Below are positions 36,305-49,466 of a stretch of DNA of 64,000 bases, in pieces. The number at the start of each line of letters is the position of its first letter. Within the stretch, counting starts at the first letter, position 1. Under the pieces are notes generated by a model. That model ran no database searches. It was not told the DNA's origin and saw only the letters and a list, made by a program, of their open reading frames with translations. The stretch comes from Liolophura sinensis (Eukaryota > Mollusca > Polyplacophora > Chitonida > Chitonidae), in assembly GCF_032854445.1 (NCBI RefSeq), contig NW_027017987.1, positions 1-64,000 on the forward strand, read 5' to 3'. The position numbers and the translations under genes are program-made.

Positions 36305-39049
36305 GTGCCCAGCAACGGCTCTTACTCCATGGAAACCAGGGAAATTTGCAATTTTTCAACAGCTGCCGATGCTTGGCTCAATTCCGCATCTTTTGGCACC
36401 TTATTAATGTGGGTCTGTGGTCAGTTGTACTTTTTACATCAGACTGTATCAAGCACCTTGTGTTTTTTATGTACAAATGGTCTGGTTTTTCTACTCGTAG
36501 ATAAAGACATTGAGATTGTCTTGGACTTAGAAGTAAGACAATTGCTGGGTGAGTTAAATGGCCTTGGCCCAAAGATTTGAGGTCTTCTGGGCTACCGAAG
36601 GGCACATAACTTATAGTCAAAAGTTGAATATAGTAATGACCAGTCGCGATGGTACATAGTACAGTGTAGCCGATTTCAATTAACAAAAAGACCAGGCAAA
36701 AATGCAAAAGTGGAAAAACTGTTCCAGTGCTGCTGGTAAGAAGCTAATCCGACGTATTTTGTGACGAGAAATCGAATGGTGCAAACGGCGTTGCTCTCCG
36801 ACCAATAATTTTGGCTGTAGCGACAATTGAATGATCATTGATGTCATAATCACGTGCCCAGCAACGGTTCTTACTCCATGGAAACCAGGGAAATTTGCAA
36901 TTTTTCAACAGCTGCCGATGCCTGGCTAAATTCCTCATCTTTTGGCACCTTATTAATGTGGGTCTGTGGTCAGTTGTACTTTTTACAGCAGACTGTATCA
37001 AGTACCTTGTGTTTTTTATGTACAAATGGTCTGGTTTTTCTACACGTAGATAAAGACATTGAGATTGTCTTGGACTTAGAAGTAAGACAATTGCTGGGTG
37101 AGTTAAATGGGCTTGGTTGAAAGATTTGACGTCTTCTGGGCTACCGAAGGGCACATAACTTATAGTCAAATTTTGAATATAGTAATGACCAGTGGCGATG
37201 GTACATAGTACAGTGTAGCCGATTTCAATTAACAAAAAGACCAGGCAAAAATGCAAAAGTGGAAAAACTGTTCCAGTGCTGCTGGTAAGAGGCTAATCCG
37301 ACGTATTTTGTGACGAGAAATCGAATGGTGCAAACCGCGTTGCTCTCCGACCAATACTTTTGGCTGTAGCGACAATTGAATGATCATTGATGTCATAATC
37401 ACGTGCCCAGCAACGGCTCTTACTCCGTGGAAACCAGGGAAATTTGCAATTTTTCAACAGCTGCCGATGCCTGGCTCAATTCCGCATCTTTTGGCACCTT
37501 ATTAATGTGGGTCTGTGGTCAGTTGTACTTTTTACATCAGACTGTATCAAGTACTTTGTGTTTTTTATGTACAAATGGTCTGGTTTTTCTACACGTAGAT
37601 AAAGACATTGAGATTGTCTTGGACTTAGAAGTAAGACAATTGCTGGGTGAGTTAAATGGGCTGTGCCCAAAGACTTGTGGTCTTCTGGGTTACCGAAGGG
37701 CACATAACTTATAGTCAAAAGTTGAATATAGTAATGACCAGTCGCGATGGTACATAGTACAGTGTAGCCGATTTCAACTAACAAAAAGACCAGGCAAAAA
37801 TGCAAAAGTGGAAAAACTGTTCCAGTGCTGCTGGTAAGAGGCTAATCCGACGTATTTTGTGACGAGAAATCGAATGGTGCAAACCGCGTTGCTCTCCGAC
37901 CAATACTTTTGGCTGTAGCGACAATTGAATAATCATTGATGTCATAATCACGTGCCCAGCAACGGCTCTTACTCCATGGAAACCAGGGAAATTTGCAATT
38001 TTTCAACAGCTGCCGATGCCTGGCTCAATTCCGCATCTTGTGGCACCTTATTAATGTGGGTCTGTGGTCAGTTGTACTTTTTACAGCAGACTGTATCAAG
38101 TACCTTGTGTTTTTTATGTACAAATGATGTGGTTTTTCTACACGTAGAAAAAGACAATGAGATTGTCTTGGACTTAGAAGTAAGACAATTGCTGGGTGAG
38201 TTAAATGGCCTTGTCCTAAAGATTTGAGGTCTTCTGGGCTACCGAAGGGCACATAACTTATAGTCAAAAGTTGAATATAGTAATGACCAGTCGCGATGGT
38301 ACATAGTACAGTGTAGCCGATTTCAATTAACAAAAAGACCAGGCAAAAATGCAAAAGTGGAAAAACTGTTCCAGTGCTGCTGGTAAGAGGCTAATCCGAC
38401 GTATTTTGTGACGAGAAATCGAATGGTGCAAACCGCGTTGCTCTCCGACCAATACGTTTGGCTGTAGTGACAATTCAATGATCATTGATGTCATAATCAC
38501 GTGCCCAGCAACGGCTCTTACTCCATGGAAACCAGGGAAATTTGCAATTTTTCAACAGTTTCTTATGCCAGGCTCAATTCCGCTTCTTTTGGCACCTTAT
38601 TAATGTGGGTCTGTGGTCAGTTGTACTTTTTACAGCAGACTGTATCAAGTACCTTGTGTTTTTTATGTACAAATGGTGTGGTTTTTCTACACGTAGATAA
38701 AGACATTGAGATTGTCTTGGACTTAGAAGTAAGACAATTGCTGGGTGAGTTAAATGCGCTTAGCCAAAAGATTTGAGGTCTTCTGGGCTACCGAAGGGCA
38801 CATAACTTATAGTCAAAAGTTGAATATAGTAATGACCAGTCGCGATGGTACATAGTACAGTGTAGCCGATTTCAATTAACAAAAAGACCAGGCAAAAATG
38901 CAAAAGTGGAAAAACTGTTCCAGTGCTGCTGGTAAGAGGCTAATCCGACGTATTTTGTAACGAAAAATCGAATGGTGCAAACTGCGTTGCTCTCCGACCA
39001 ATAATTTTGGCTGTAGCGACAATTCAATGATCATTGATGTCATAATCAC
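36305..39049 (+). repeat. Pentameric higher-order repeat I-J'-K-F'-G, copy 1
   Basis: Monomers 36305, 36854, 37403, 37952 and 38501, 2,745 bp, followed by a second copy at 39050. K is distinctive: CTCCGTGGAAACC, GGGCTGTGCCCAAAGACTTG, GGGTTACCG and TTTCAACTAAC. The final G has TTTCTTATGCC, intermediate between TTTCCTATGCC and the T-rich form in copy 2. Confidence 0.88.
37670..37684. repeat. Second hairpin unique to K monomers
   Basis: AAGACTTGTGGTCTT has 5-bp arms around TTGTG and lies right after GGGCTGTGCCC, giving two adjacent hairpins. It is found in the K copies at 37403 and 40149 and in the monomers at 55509 and 58802. The same change removes the TGA that ends the + open frame in other monomers. 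Confidence 0.5.
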
Positions 39050-41797
39050 GTGCCCAGCAACGGCTCTTACTCCATGGAAACCAGGGAAATTTGCAATTTT
39101 TCAACAGCTGCCGATGCTTGGCTCAATTCCGCATCTTTTGGCACCTTATTAATGTGGGTCTGTGGTCAGTTGTACCTTTTTACATCAGACTGTATCAAGC
39201 ACCTTGTGTTTTTTATGTACAAATGGTCTGGTTTTTCTACTCGTAGATAAAGACATTGAGATTGTCTTGGACTTAGAAGTAAGACAATTGCTAGGTGAGT
39301 TAAATGGCCTTGGCCCAAAGATTTGAGGTCTTCTGGGCTACCGAAGGGCACATAACTTATAGTCAAAAGTTGAATATAGTAATGACCAGTCGCGATGGTA
39401 CATAGTACAGTGTAGCCGATTTCAATTAACAAAAAGACCAGGCAAAAATGCAAAAGTGGAAAAACTGTTCCAGTGCTGCTGGTAAGAAGCTAATCCGACG
39501 TATTTTGTGACGAGAAATCGAATGGTGCAAACGGCGTTGCTCTCCGACCAATAATTTTGGCTGTAGCGACAATTGAATGATCATTGATGTCATAATCACG
39601 TGCCCAGCAACGGTTCTTACTCCATGGAAACCAGGGAAATTTGCAATTTTTCAACAGCTGCCGATGCCTGGCTAAATTCCTCATCTTTTGGCACCTTATT
39701 AATGTGGGTCTGTGGTCAGTTGTACTTTTTACAGCAGACTGTATCAAGTACCTTGTGTTTTTTATGTACAAATGGTCTGGTTTTTCTACACGTAGATAAA
39801 GACATTGAGATTGTCTTGGACTTAGAAGTAAGACAATTGCTGGGTGAGTTAAATGGGCTTGGTTGAAAGATTTGACGTCTTCTGGGCTACCGAAGGGCAC
39901 ATAACTTATAGTCAAATTTTGAATATAGTAATGACCAGTGGCGATGGTACATAGTACAGTGTAGCCGATTTCAATTAACAAAAAGACCAGGCAAAAATGC
40001 AAAAGTGGAAAAACTGTTCCAGTGCTGCTGGTAAGAGGCTAATCCGACGTATTTTGTGACGAGAAATCGAATGGTGCAAACCGCGTTGCTCTCCGACCAA
40101 TACTTTTGGCTGTAGCGACAATTGAATGATCATTGATGTCATAATCACGTGCCCAGCAACGGCTCTTACTCCGTGGAAACCAGGGAAATTTGCAATTTTT
40201 CAACAGCTGCCGATGCCTGGCTCAATTCCGCATCTTTTGGCACCTTATTAATGTGGGTCTGTGGTCAGTTGTACTTTTTACATCAGACTGTATCAAGTAC
40301 TTTGTGTTTTTTATGTACAAATGGTCTGGTTTTTTCTACACGTAGATAAAGACATTGAGATTGTCTTGGACTTAGAAGTAAGACAATTGCTGGGTGAGTT
40401 AAATGGGCTGTGCCCAAAGACTTGTGGTCTTCTGGGTTACCGAAGGGCACATAACTTATAGTCAAAAGTTGAATATAGTAATGACCAGTCGCGATGGTAC
40501 ATAGTACAGTGTAGCCGATTTCAACTAACAAAAAGACCAGGCAAAAATGCAAAAGTGGAAAAACTGTTCCAGTGCTGCTGGTAAGAGGCTAATCCGACGT
40601 ATTTTGTGACGAGAAATCGAATGGTGCAAACCGCGTTGCTCTCCGACCAATACTTTTGGCTGTAGCGACAATTGAATAATCATTGATGTCATAATCACGT
40701 GCCCAGCAACGGCTCTTACTCCATGGAAACCAGGGAAATTTGCAATTTTTCAACAGCTGCCGATGCCTGGCTCAATTCCGCATCTTGTGGCACCTTATTA
40801 ATGTGGGTCTGTGGTCAGTTGTACTTTTTACAGCAGACTGTATCAAGTACCTTGTGTTTTTTATGTACAAATGATGTGGTTTTTCTACACGTAGAAAAAG
40901 ACAATGAGATTGTCTTGGACTTAGAAGTAAGACAATTGCTGGGTGAGTTAAATGGCCTTGTCCTAAAGATTTGAGGTCTTCTGGGCTACCGAAGGGCACA
41001 TAACTTATAGTCAAAAGTTGAATATAGTAATGACCAGTCGCGATGGTACATAGTACAGTGTAGCCGATTTCAATTAACAAAAAGACCAGGCAAAAATGCA
41101 AAAGTGGAAAAACTGTTCCAGTGCTGCTGGTAAGAGGCTAATCCGACGTATTTTGTGACGAGAAATCGAATGGTGCAAACCGCGTTGCTCTCCGACCAAT
41201 ACGTTTGGCTGTAGCGACAATTCAATGATCATTGATGTCATAATCACGTGCCCAGCAACGGCTCTTACTCCATGGAAACCAGGGAAATTTGCAATTTTTC
41301 AACAGTTTTTTTATGCCAGGCTCAATTCCGCTTCTTTTGGCACCTTATTAATGTGGGTCTGTGGTCAGTTGTACTTTTTACAGCAGACTGTATCAAGTAC
41401 CTTGTGTTTTTTATGTACAAATGGTGTGGTTTTTCTACACGTAGATAAAGACATTGAGATTGTCTTGGACTTAGAAGTAAGACAATTGCTGGGTGAGTTA
41501 AATGCGCTTAGCCAAAAGATTTGAGGTCTTCTGGGCTACCGAAGGGCACATAACTTATAGTCAAAAGTTGAATATAGTAATGACCAGTCGCGATGGTACA
41601 TAGTACAGTGTAGCCGATTTCAATTAACAAAAAGACCAGGCAAAAATGCAAAAGTGGAAAAACTGTTCCAGTGCTGCTGGTAAGAGGCTAATCCGACGTA
41701 TTTTGTAACGAAAAATCGAATGGTGCAAACCGCGTTGCTCTCCGACCAATAATTTTGGCTGTAGCGACAATTCAATGATCATTGATGTCATAATCAC
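39050..41797 (+). repeat. Pentameric higher-order repeat I-J'-K-F'-G, copy 2
   Basis: Monomers 39050, 39600, 40149, 40699 and 41248, 2,748 bp, matching 36305-39049. Copy-specific changes are an extra C in TGTACCTTTTTACATC near 39,175, CTAGGTGAGT near 39,291, a 6-T run in GGTTTTTTC near 40,330, and CAGTTTTTTTATGCC near 41,305. The rare variant GTAACGAAAAATCG sits before both I39050 (near 38,958) and I41798 (near 41,706), linking the G-I junctions. Confidence 0.87.
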
Positions 41798-43444
41798 GTG
41801 CCCAGCAACGGCTCTTACTCCATGGAAACCAGGGAAATTTGCAATTTTTCAACAGCTGCCGATGCTTGGCTCAATTCCGCATCTTTTGGCACCTTATTAA
41901 TGTGGGTCTGTGGTCAGTTGTACTTTTTACATCAGACTGTATCAAGCACCTTGTGTTTTTTATGTACAAATGGTCTGGTTTTTCTACTCGTAGATAAAGA
42001 CATTGAGATTGTCTTGGACTTAGAAGTAAGACAATTGCTGGGTGAGTTAAATGGCCTTGGCCCAAAGATTTGAGGTCTTCTGGGCTACCGAAGGGCACAT
42101 AACTTATAGTCAAAAGTTGAATATAGTAATGACCAGTCGCGATGGTACATAGTACAGTGTAGCCGATTTCAATTAACAAAAAGACCAGGCAAAAATGCAA
42201 AAGTGGAAAAACTGTTCCAGTGCTGCTGGTAAGAAGCTAATCCGACGTATTTTGTGACGAGAAGTCGAATGGTGCAAACGGCGTTGCTCTCCGACCAATA
42301 ATTTTGGCTGTAGCGACAATTGAATGATCATTGATGTCATAATCACGTGCCCAGCAACGGCTCTTACTCCATGGAAACCAGGGAAATTTGCAATTTTTCA
42401 ACAGCTGCCGATGCCTGGCTAAATTCCTCATCTTTTGGCACCTTATTAATGTGGGTCTGTGGTCAGTTGTACTTTTTACAGCAGACTGTATCAAGTACCT
42501 TGTGTTTTTTATGTACAAATGGTCTGGTTTTTCTACACGTAGATAAAGACATTGAGATTGTCTTGGACTTAGAAGTAAGACAATTGCTGGGTGAGTTAAA
42601 TGGGCTTGGTTGAAAGATTTGACGTGTTCTGGGCTACCGAAGGGCACATAACTTATAGTCAAATTTTTGAATATAGTAATGACCAGTGGCGATGGTACAT
42701 AGTACAGTGTAGCCGATTTCAATTAACAAAAAGACCAGGCAAAAATGCAAAAGTGGAAAAACTGTTCCAGTGCTGCTGGTAAGAGGCTAATCCGACGTAT
42801 TTGTGACGAGAAATCGAATGGTGCAAACCGCGTTGCTCTCCGACCAATACGTTTGGCTGTAGTGACAATTCAATGATCATTGATGTCATAATCACGTGCC
42901 CAGCAACGGCTCTTACTCCATGGAAACCAGGGAAATTTGCAATTTTTCAACAGTTTCCCATGCCAGGCTCAATTCCGCTTCTTTTGGCACCTTATTAATG
43001 TGGGTCTGTGGTCAGTTGTACTTTTTACAGCAGACTGTATCAAGTACCTTGTGTTTTTTATGTACAAATGGTGTGGTTTTTCTACACGTAGATAAAGACA
43101 TTGAGATTGTCTTGGACTTAGAAGTAAGACAATTGCTGGGTGAGTTAAATGCGCTTAGCCAAAAGATTTGACGTCTTCTGGGCTACCGAAGGGCACATAA
43201 CTTATAGTCAAAAGTTGAATATAGTAATGACCAGTCGCGATGGTACATAGTACAGTGTAGCCGATTTCAATTAACAAAAAGACCAGGCAAAAATGCAAAA
43301 GTGGAAAAACTGTTCCAGTGCTGCTGGTAAGAGGCTAATCCGACGTATTTTGTGACGAAAAATCGAATGGTGCAAACCGCGTTGCTCTCCGACCAATAAT
43401 TTTGGCTGTAGCGACAATTCAATGATCATTGATGTCATAATCAC
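41798..43444 (+). repeat. Truncated higher-order unit I-J'-G
   Basis: Monomers 41798, 42347 and 42896 continue the I-J' order of the two preceding pentamers but pass directly to G (TTTCCCATGCC), skipping K and F'. The J' to G passage has an extra T (CAAATTTTTGAATATAG near 42,661), and GTATTTGTGACG near 42,799 lacks one T. Loss of two monomers by unequal exchange explains the order. Confidence 0.78.
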
Positions 43445-43993
43445 GTGCCCAGCAACGGCTCTTACTCCATGGAAACCAGGGAAATTTGCAATTTTTCAAC
43501 AGCTGCCGATGCTTGGCTCAATTCCGCATTTTTTGGCACCTTATTAATGTGGGTCTGTGGTCAGTTGTACTTTTTACATCAGACTGTATCAAGCACCTTG
43601 TGTTTTTTATGTACAAATGGTCTGGTTTTTCTACTCGTAGATAAAGACATTGAGATTGTCTTGGACTTAGAAGTAAGACAATTGCTGGGTGAGTTAAATG
43701 GCCTTGGCCCAAAGATTTGAGGTCTTCTGGGCTACCGAAGGGCACATAACTTATAGTCAAAAGTTGAATATAGTAATGACCAGTCGCGATGGTACATAGT
43801 ACAGTGTAGCCGATTTCAATTAACAAAAAGACCAGGCAAAAATGCAAAAGTGGAAAAACTGTTCCAGTGCTGCTGGTAAGAAGCTAATCCGACGTATTTT
43901 GTGACGAGAAATCGAATGGTGCAAACGGCGTTGCTCTCCGACCAATAATTTTGGCTGTAGCGACAATTGAATGATCATTGATGTCATAATCAG

Positions 43994-44523
43994 GTGCCCA
44001 GCAACGGCTCTTACTCCATGGAAACCAGGGAAATTTGCAATTTTTCAACAGCTGCCGATGCCTGGCTAAATTCCTCATCTTTTGGCACCTTATGTTGTAC
44101 TTTTTACAGCAGACTGTATCAAGTACCTTGTGTTTTTTATGTACAAATGGTCTGGTTTTTCTACACGTAGATAAAGACATTGAGATTGTCTTGGACTTAG
44201 AAGTAAGACAATTGCTGGGTGAGTTAAATGGGCTTGGTTGAAAGATTTGACGTCTTCTGGGCTACCGAAGGGCACATAACTTATAGTCAAATTTTGAATA
44301 TAGTAATGACCAGTGGCGATGGTACATAGTACAGTGTAGCCGATTTCAATTAACAAAAAGACCAGGCAAAAATGCAAAAGTGGAAAAACTGTTCCAGTGC
44401 TGCTGGTAAGAGGCTAATCCGACGTATTTTGTGACGAGAAATCGAATGGTGCAAACCGCGTTGCTCTCCGACCAATACTTTTGGCTGTAGCGACAATTGA
44501 ATAATCATTGATGTCATAATCAC
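43994..44523 (+). repeat. Shortened monomer, 19-bp deletion (type J')
   Basis: This unit is 530 bp. At about 44,093 the sequence reads GCACCTTATGTTGTAC where other copies have GCACCTTAT, then TAATGTGGGTCTGTGGTCA, then GTTGTAC. The 19 lost bases include the branch-point-like TTAAT, so this copy lacks part of the acceptor-like arrangement present elsewhere. The anchor is CAGGTG. Confidence 0.92.
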
Positions 44524-47500
44524 GTGCCCAGCAACGGCTCTTACTCCATGGAAACCAGGGAAATTTGCAATTTTTCAACAGCTGCCGATGCCTGGCTCAA
44601 TTCCGCATCTTGTGGCACCTTATTAATGTGGGTCTGTGGTCAGTTGTACTTTTTACAGCAGACTGTATCAAGTACCTTGTGTTTTTTATGTACAAATGAT
44701 GTGGTTTTTCTACACGTAGAAAAAGACAATGAGATTGTCTTGGACTTAGAAGTAAGACAATTGCTGGGTGAGTTAAATGGCCTTGTCCTAAAGATTTGAC
44801 GTCTTCTGGGCTACCGAAGGGCACATAACTTATAGTCAAAAGTTGAATATAGTAATGACCAGTCGCGATGGTACATAGTACAGTGTAGCCGATTTCAATT
44901 AACAAAAAGACCAGGCAAAAATGCAAAAGTGGAAAAACTGTTCCAGTGCTGCTGGTAAGAGGCTAATCCGACGTATTTTGTGACGAGAAATCGAATGGTG
45001 CAAACCGCGTTGCTCTCCGACCAATACGTTTGGCTGTAGTGACAATTCAATGATCATTGATGTCATAATCACGTGCCCAGCAACGGCTCTTACTCCATGG
45101 AAACCAGGGAAATTTGCAATTTTTCAACAGTTTCCTATGCCAGGCTCAATTCCGCTTCTTTTGGCACCTTATTCATGTGGGTCTGTGGTCAGTTGTACTT
45201 TTTACAGCAGACTGTATCAAGTACCTTGTGTTTTTTATGTACAAATGGTCTGGTTTTTCTACACGTAGATAAAGACATTGAGATTGTCTTGGACTTAGAA
45301 GTAAGACAATTGCTGGGTGAGTTAAATGGGCTTAGCCCAAACATTTGAGGTCTTCTGGGCTACCGAAGGGCACATAACTTATAGTCAAAAGTTGAATATA
45401 GTAATGACCAGTCGCGATGGTACATAGTACAGTGTAGCCGATTTCAATTAACAAAAAGACCAGGCAAAAATGCAAAAGTGGAAAAACTGTTCCAGTGCTG
45501 CTGGTAAGAGGCTAATCCGACGTATTTTGTGACGAGAAATCGAATGGTGCAAACCGCGTTGCTCTCCGACCAATAATTTTGGCTGTAGCGACAATTGAAT
45601 GATCATTGATGTCATAATCACGTGCCCAGCAACGGCTGTTACTCCATGGAAACCAGGGAAATTTGCAATTTTTCAACAGCTGCCGATGCCTGGCTCAATT
45701 CCGCATCTTTTGGCACCTTATTAATGTGGGTCTGTGGTCAGTTGTACTTTTTACATCAGACTGTATCAAGTACCTTGTGTTTTTTATGTACAAATGGTCT
45801 GGTTTTTCTACACGTAGATAAAGACATTGAGATTGTCTTGGACTTAGAAGTAAGACAATTGCTGGGTGAGTTAAATGGGCTTAGCCCAAACATTTGACGT
45901 CTTCTGGGCTACCGAAGGGCACATAACTTACAGTCAAAAGTTAAATATAGTAATGACCAGTCGCGATGGTACATAGTACAGTGTAGCCGATTTCAATTAA
46001 CAAAAAGACCAGGCAAAAATGCAAAAGTGGAAAAACTGTTCCAGTGCTGCTGGTAAGAGGCTAATCCGACGTATTTTGTGACAAAAAATCGAATGGTGCA
46101 AACCGCGTTGCTCTCCGACCAATAATGTTGGCTGTAGCGACAATTCAATGATCATTGATGTCATAATCACGTGCCCCAGCAACGGCTCTTACTCCATGGA
46201 AACCAGGGAATTTGCAATTTTTCAACAGCTGCCGATGCTTGGCTCAATTCCGCATCTTTTGGCACCTTATTAATGTGGGTCTGTGGTCAGTTGTACTTTT
46301 TACATCAGACTGTATCAAGCACCTTGTGTTTTTTATGTACAAATGGTCTGGTTTTTCTACTCGTAGATAAAGACATTGAGATTGTCTTGGACTTAGAAGT
46401 AAGACAATTGCTGGGTGAGTTAAATGCCTTGGCCCAAAGATTTGAGGTCTTCTGGGCTACCGAAGGGCACATAACTTATAGTCAAAAGTTGAATATAGTA
46501 ATGACCAGTCGCGATGGTACATAGTACAGTGTAGCCGATTTCAATTAACAAAAAGACCAGGCAAAAATGCAAAAGTGGAAAAACTGTTCCAGTGCTGCTG
46601 GTAAGAAGCTAATCCGACGTATTTTGTGACGAGAAATCGAATGGTGCAAACGGCGTTGCTCTCCGACCAATAATTTTTGCTGTAGCGACAATTGAATGAT
46701 CATTGATGTCATAATCACGTGCCCAGCAACGGCTCTTACTCCATGGAAACCAGGGAAATTTGCAATTTTTCAACAGCTGCCGATGCCTGGCTAAATTCCT
46801 CATCTTTTGGCACCTTATTAATGTGGGTCTGTGATCAGTTGTACTTTTTACAGCAGACTGTATCAAGTACCTTGTGTTTTTTATGTACAAATGGTCTGGT
46901 TTTTCTACACGTAGATAAAGACATTGAGATTGTCTTGGACTTAGAAGTAAGACAATTGCTGGGTGAGTTAAATGGGCTTAGTTGAAAGATTTGACGTCTT
47001 CTGGGCTACCGAAGGGCACATAACTTATAGTCAAATTTTGAATATAGTAATGACCAGTGGCGATGGTACATAGTACAGTGTAGCCGATTTCAATTAACAA
47101 AAAGACCAGGCAAAAATGCAAAAGTGGAAAAAACTGTTCCAGTGCTGCTGGGGTAAGAGGCTAATCCGACGTATTTTGTGACGAGAAATCGAATGGTGCA
47201 AACCGCGTTGCTCTCCGACCAATACTTTTGGCTGTAGCGACAATTGAATGATCATTGATGTCATAATCACGTGCCCAGCAACGGCTCTTACTCCGTGGAA
47301 ACCAGGGAAATTTGCAATTTTTCAACAGCTGCCGATGCCTGGCTCAATTCCGCATCTTTTGGCACCTTATTAATGTGGGTCTGTGGTCAGTTGTACTTTT
47401 TACATCAGACTGTATCAAGTACTTTGTGTTTTTTATGTACAAATGGTGTGGTTTTTCTACACGTAGATAAAGACATTGAGATTGTCTTGGACTTAGAAGT

Positions 47501-49175
47501 AAGACAATTGCTGGGTGAGTTAAATGGGCTTAGCCCAAACATTTGACGTCTTCTGGGCTACCGAAGGGCACATAACTTACAGTCAAAAGTTAAATATAGT
47601 AATGACCAGTCGCGATTGTACATAGTACAGTGTAGCCGATTTCAATTAACAAAAAGACCAGGCAAAAATGCAAAAGTGGAAAAACTGTTCCAGTGCTGCT
47701 GGTAAGAGGCTAATCCGACGTATTTTGTGAAATGAAATCGAATGGTGCAAACCGCGTTTCTCTCCGACCAATACTTTTGGCTGTAGCGACAATTGAATGA
47801 TCATTGATGTCATAATCACGTGCCCAGCAACGGCTCTTACTCCATGGAAACCAGGGAAATTTACAATTTTTCAACAGCTGCCGATGCCTAGCTCAATTCC
47901 GCATCTTTTGGCACCTTATTATTGTGGGTCTGTGGTCAGTTGTACTTTTTACAGCAGACTGTATCAAGTACCTTGTGTTTTTTATGTACAAATGGTGTGG
48001 TTTTTTCTACACGTAGATAAAGACATTGAGATTGTCTTGGACTTAGAAGTAAGACAATTGCTGGGTGAGTTAAATGGGCTGAGCCCAAAGATTTGACGTC
48101 TTCTGGGCTACCGAAGGGCACATAACTTATAGTCAAAAGTTGAATATAGTAATGACCATTCGCGATGGTACATATTACAGTGTAGCCGATTTCAATTAAC
48201 AAAAAGACCAGGCAAAAATGCAAAAGTGGAAAAACTGTTCCAGTGCTGCTGGTAAGAGGCTAATCCGACGTATTTTGTGACGAGAAATCGAATGGTGCAA
48301 ACTGCGTTTCTCTCCGACGAATATTTTTGGCTGTAGCGACAATCGAATTATTATTGAAGTGATAAACACATGCCCACCAACGGCTCTTACTCCATGGAAA
48401 ACCAGGGAAATTTGCATTTTTCAACAGCTGCCGATGCCTGGCTCAATTCCGCATCTTTTGGCACCTTATTAATGTGGGTCTGTGGTCAGTTGTACTTTTT
48501 ACATCAGACTGTATCAAGTACCTTGTGTTTTTTATGTACAAATGGTGTGGTTTTTCTACACGTAGATAAAGACCATGCGATTGTCTTGGACTTAGAAGTA
48601 AGACAATTGCTGGGTGAGTTAAATGGGCTGTGCCCAAAGATTTGTGGTCTTCTGGGTTACCGAAGGGCACATAACTTATAGTCAAAAGTTGAATATAGTA
48701 ATGACCAGTCGCGATGGTACATAGTACAGTGTAGCCGATTTCAATTAACAAAAAGACCAGGCAAAAATGCAAAAGTGGAAAAACTGTTCCAGTGCTGCTG
48801 GTAAGAGGCTAATCCGACGTATTTTGTGACGAGAAATCGAATGGTGCAAACCGCGTTGCTCTCCGACTAATACTTTTGGCTGTAGCGACAATTGAATGAT
48901 CATTGATGTCATAATCACGTGCCCAGCAACGGTTCTTACTCCATGGAAACCAGGGAAATTGCAATTTTTCAACAGTTGCCGATGCCTGGCTCAATTCCGC
49001 ATCTTGTGGCACCTTATTAATGTGGGTCTGTGGTCAGTTGTACTTTTTACAGCAGACTGTATCAAGTACCTTGTGTTTTTTATGTACAAACGGTGTGGTT
49101 TTTCTACACGTAGATAAAGACAATGAAATTGTCTTGGACTTAGAAGTAAGACAATTCCTGGGTGAGTTAAATGGC
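44524..49175 (+). repeat. Nine-monomer block F'-G-D'-I-J-K-L-M-..., copy 1
   Basis: Anchors 44524, 45073, 45622, 46171, 46719, 47271, 47820, 48370 and 48919 correspond to 59351, 59900, 60449, 60998, 61547, 62096, 62645, 63194 and 63743. Offsets are 14,824-14,828 bp (27 monomers). Shared private variants include GGGCTTAGTTGAAAG, AAATTTACAATTTTTC, TTATTATTGTGGG, CGATTGTACATA against CAATTGTACATA, AATATTTTTGGC, CTCCGACTAATAC and GTACAAACGGTG. Copy 1 has local indels: an extra C in GTGCCCCAGC, and CTGCTGGGGTAAG near 47,150. Confidence 0.87.
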
Positions 49176-49466
49176 CTTGGCCCAAAGATTTGACGTCTTC
49201 TGGGCTACCGAAGGGCACATAACTTATAGTCAAAAGTTGAATATAGTAATGACCATTCGCGATGGTACATAGTACAGTGTAGCCGATTTCAATTAACAAA
49301 AAGACCAGGCAAAAATGCAAAAGTAGAAAAACTGTTCCAGTGCTGCTGGTAAGAGGCTAATCCGACGTATTTTGTGACGAGAAATCGAATGGTGCAAACC
49401 GCGTTGCTCTCCGACCAATACGTTTGGCTGTAGCGACAATTCAATGATCATTGATGTCATAATCAC

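Larger units (their letters stand above)
24225..49466 (+). repeat. Array domain 3: pentameric higher-order repeats
   Basis: The order by anchor is X24225 B24774 C25323 D25872 E26421 F26970 G27519 H28068 I28617 J29166 G29715 F30264 G30813 I31363 J31913 G32462 F33011 G33560 H34109 I34658 C35207 D'35756 I36305 J'36854 K37403 F'37952 G38501 I39050 J'39600 K40149 F'40699 G41248 I41798 J'42347 G42896 I43445 J'43994 F'44524 G45073 D'45622 I46171 J46719 K47271 L47820 M48370 48919. Markers: G has TTTCCTATGCCAGG and ATGCGCTTAGCC. F has GTAGAAAAAGACAATG. I has GATGCTTGGC. J has GGGCTTGGTTGAAAG. K has CTCCGTGGAAACC and GGGCTGTGCCC. Copies of the same type are near-identical, so the amplification is recent compared with domains 1 and 2. 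Confidence 0.85.

Noticed and set aside
42600-42782. 60-codon + strand frame across a monomer boundary
   Set aside because: It is created by the extra T in CAAATTTTTGAATATAG of one copy and is not found in sister monomers.
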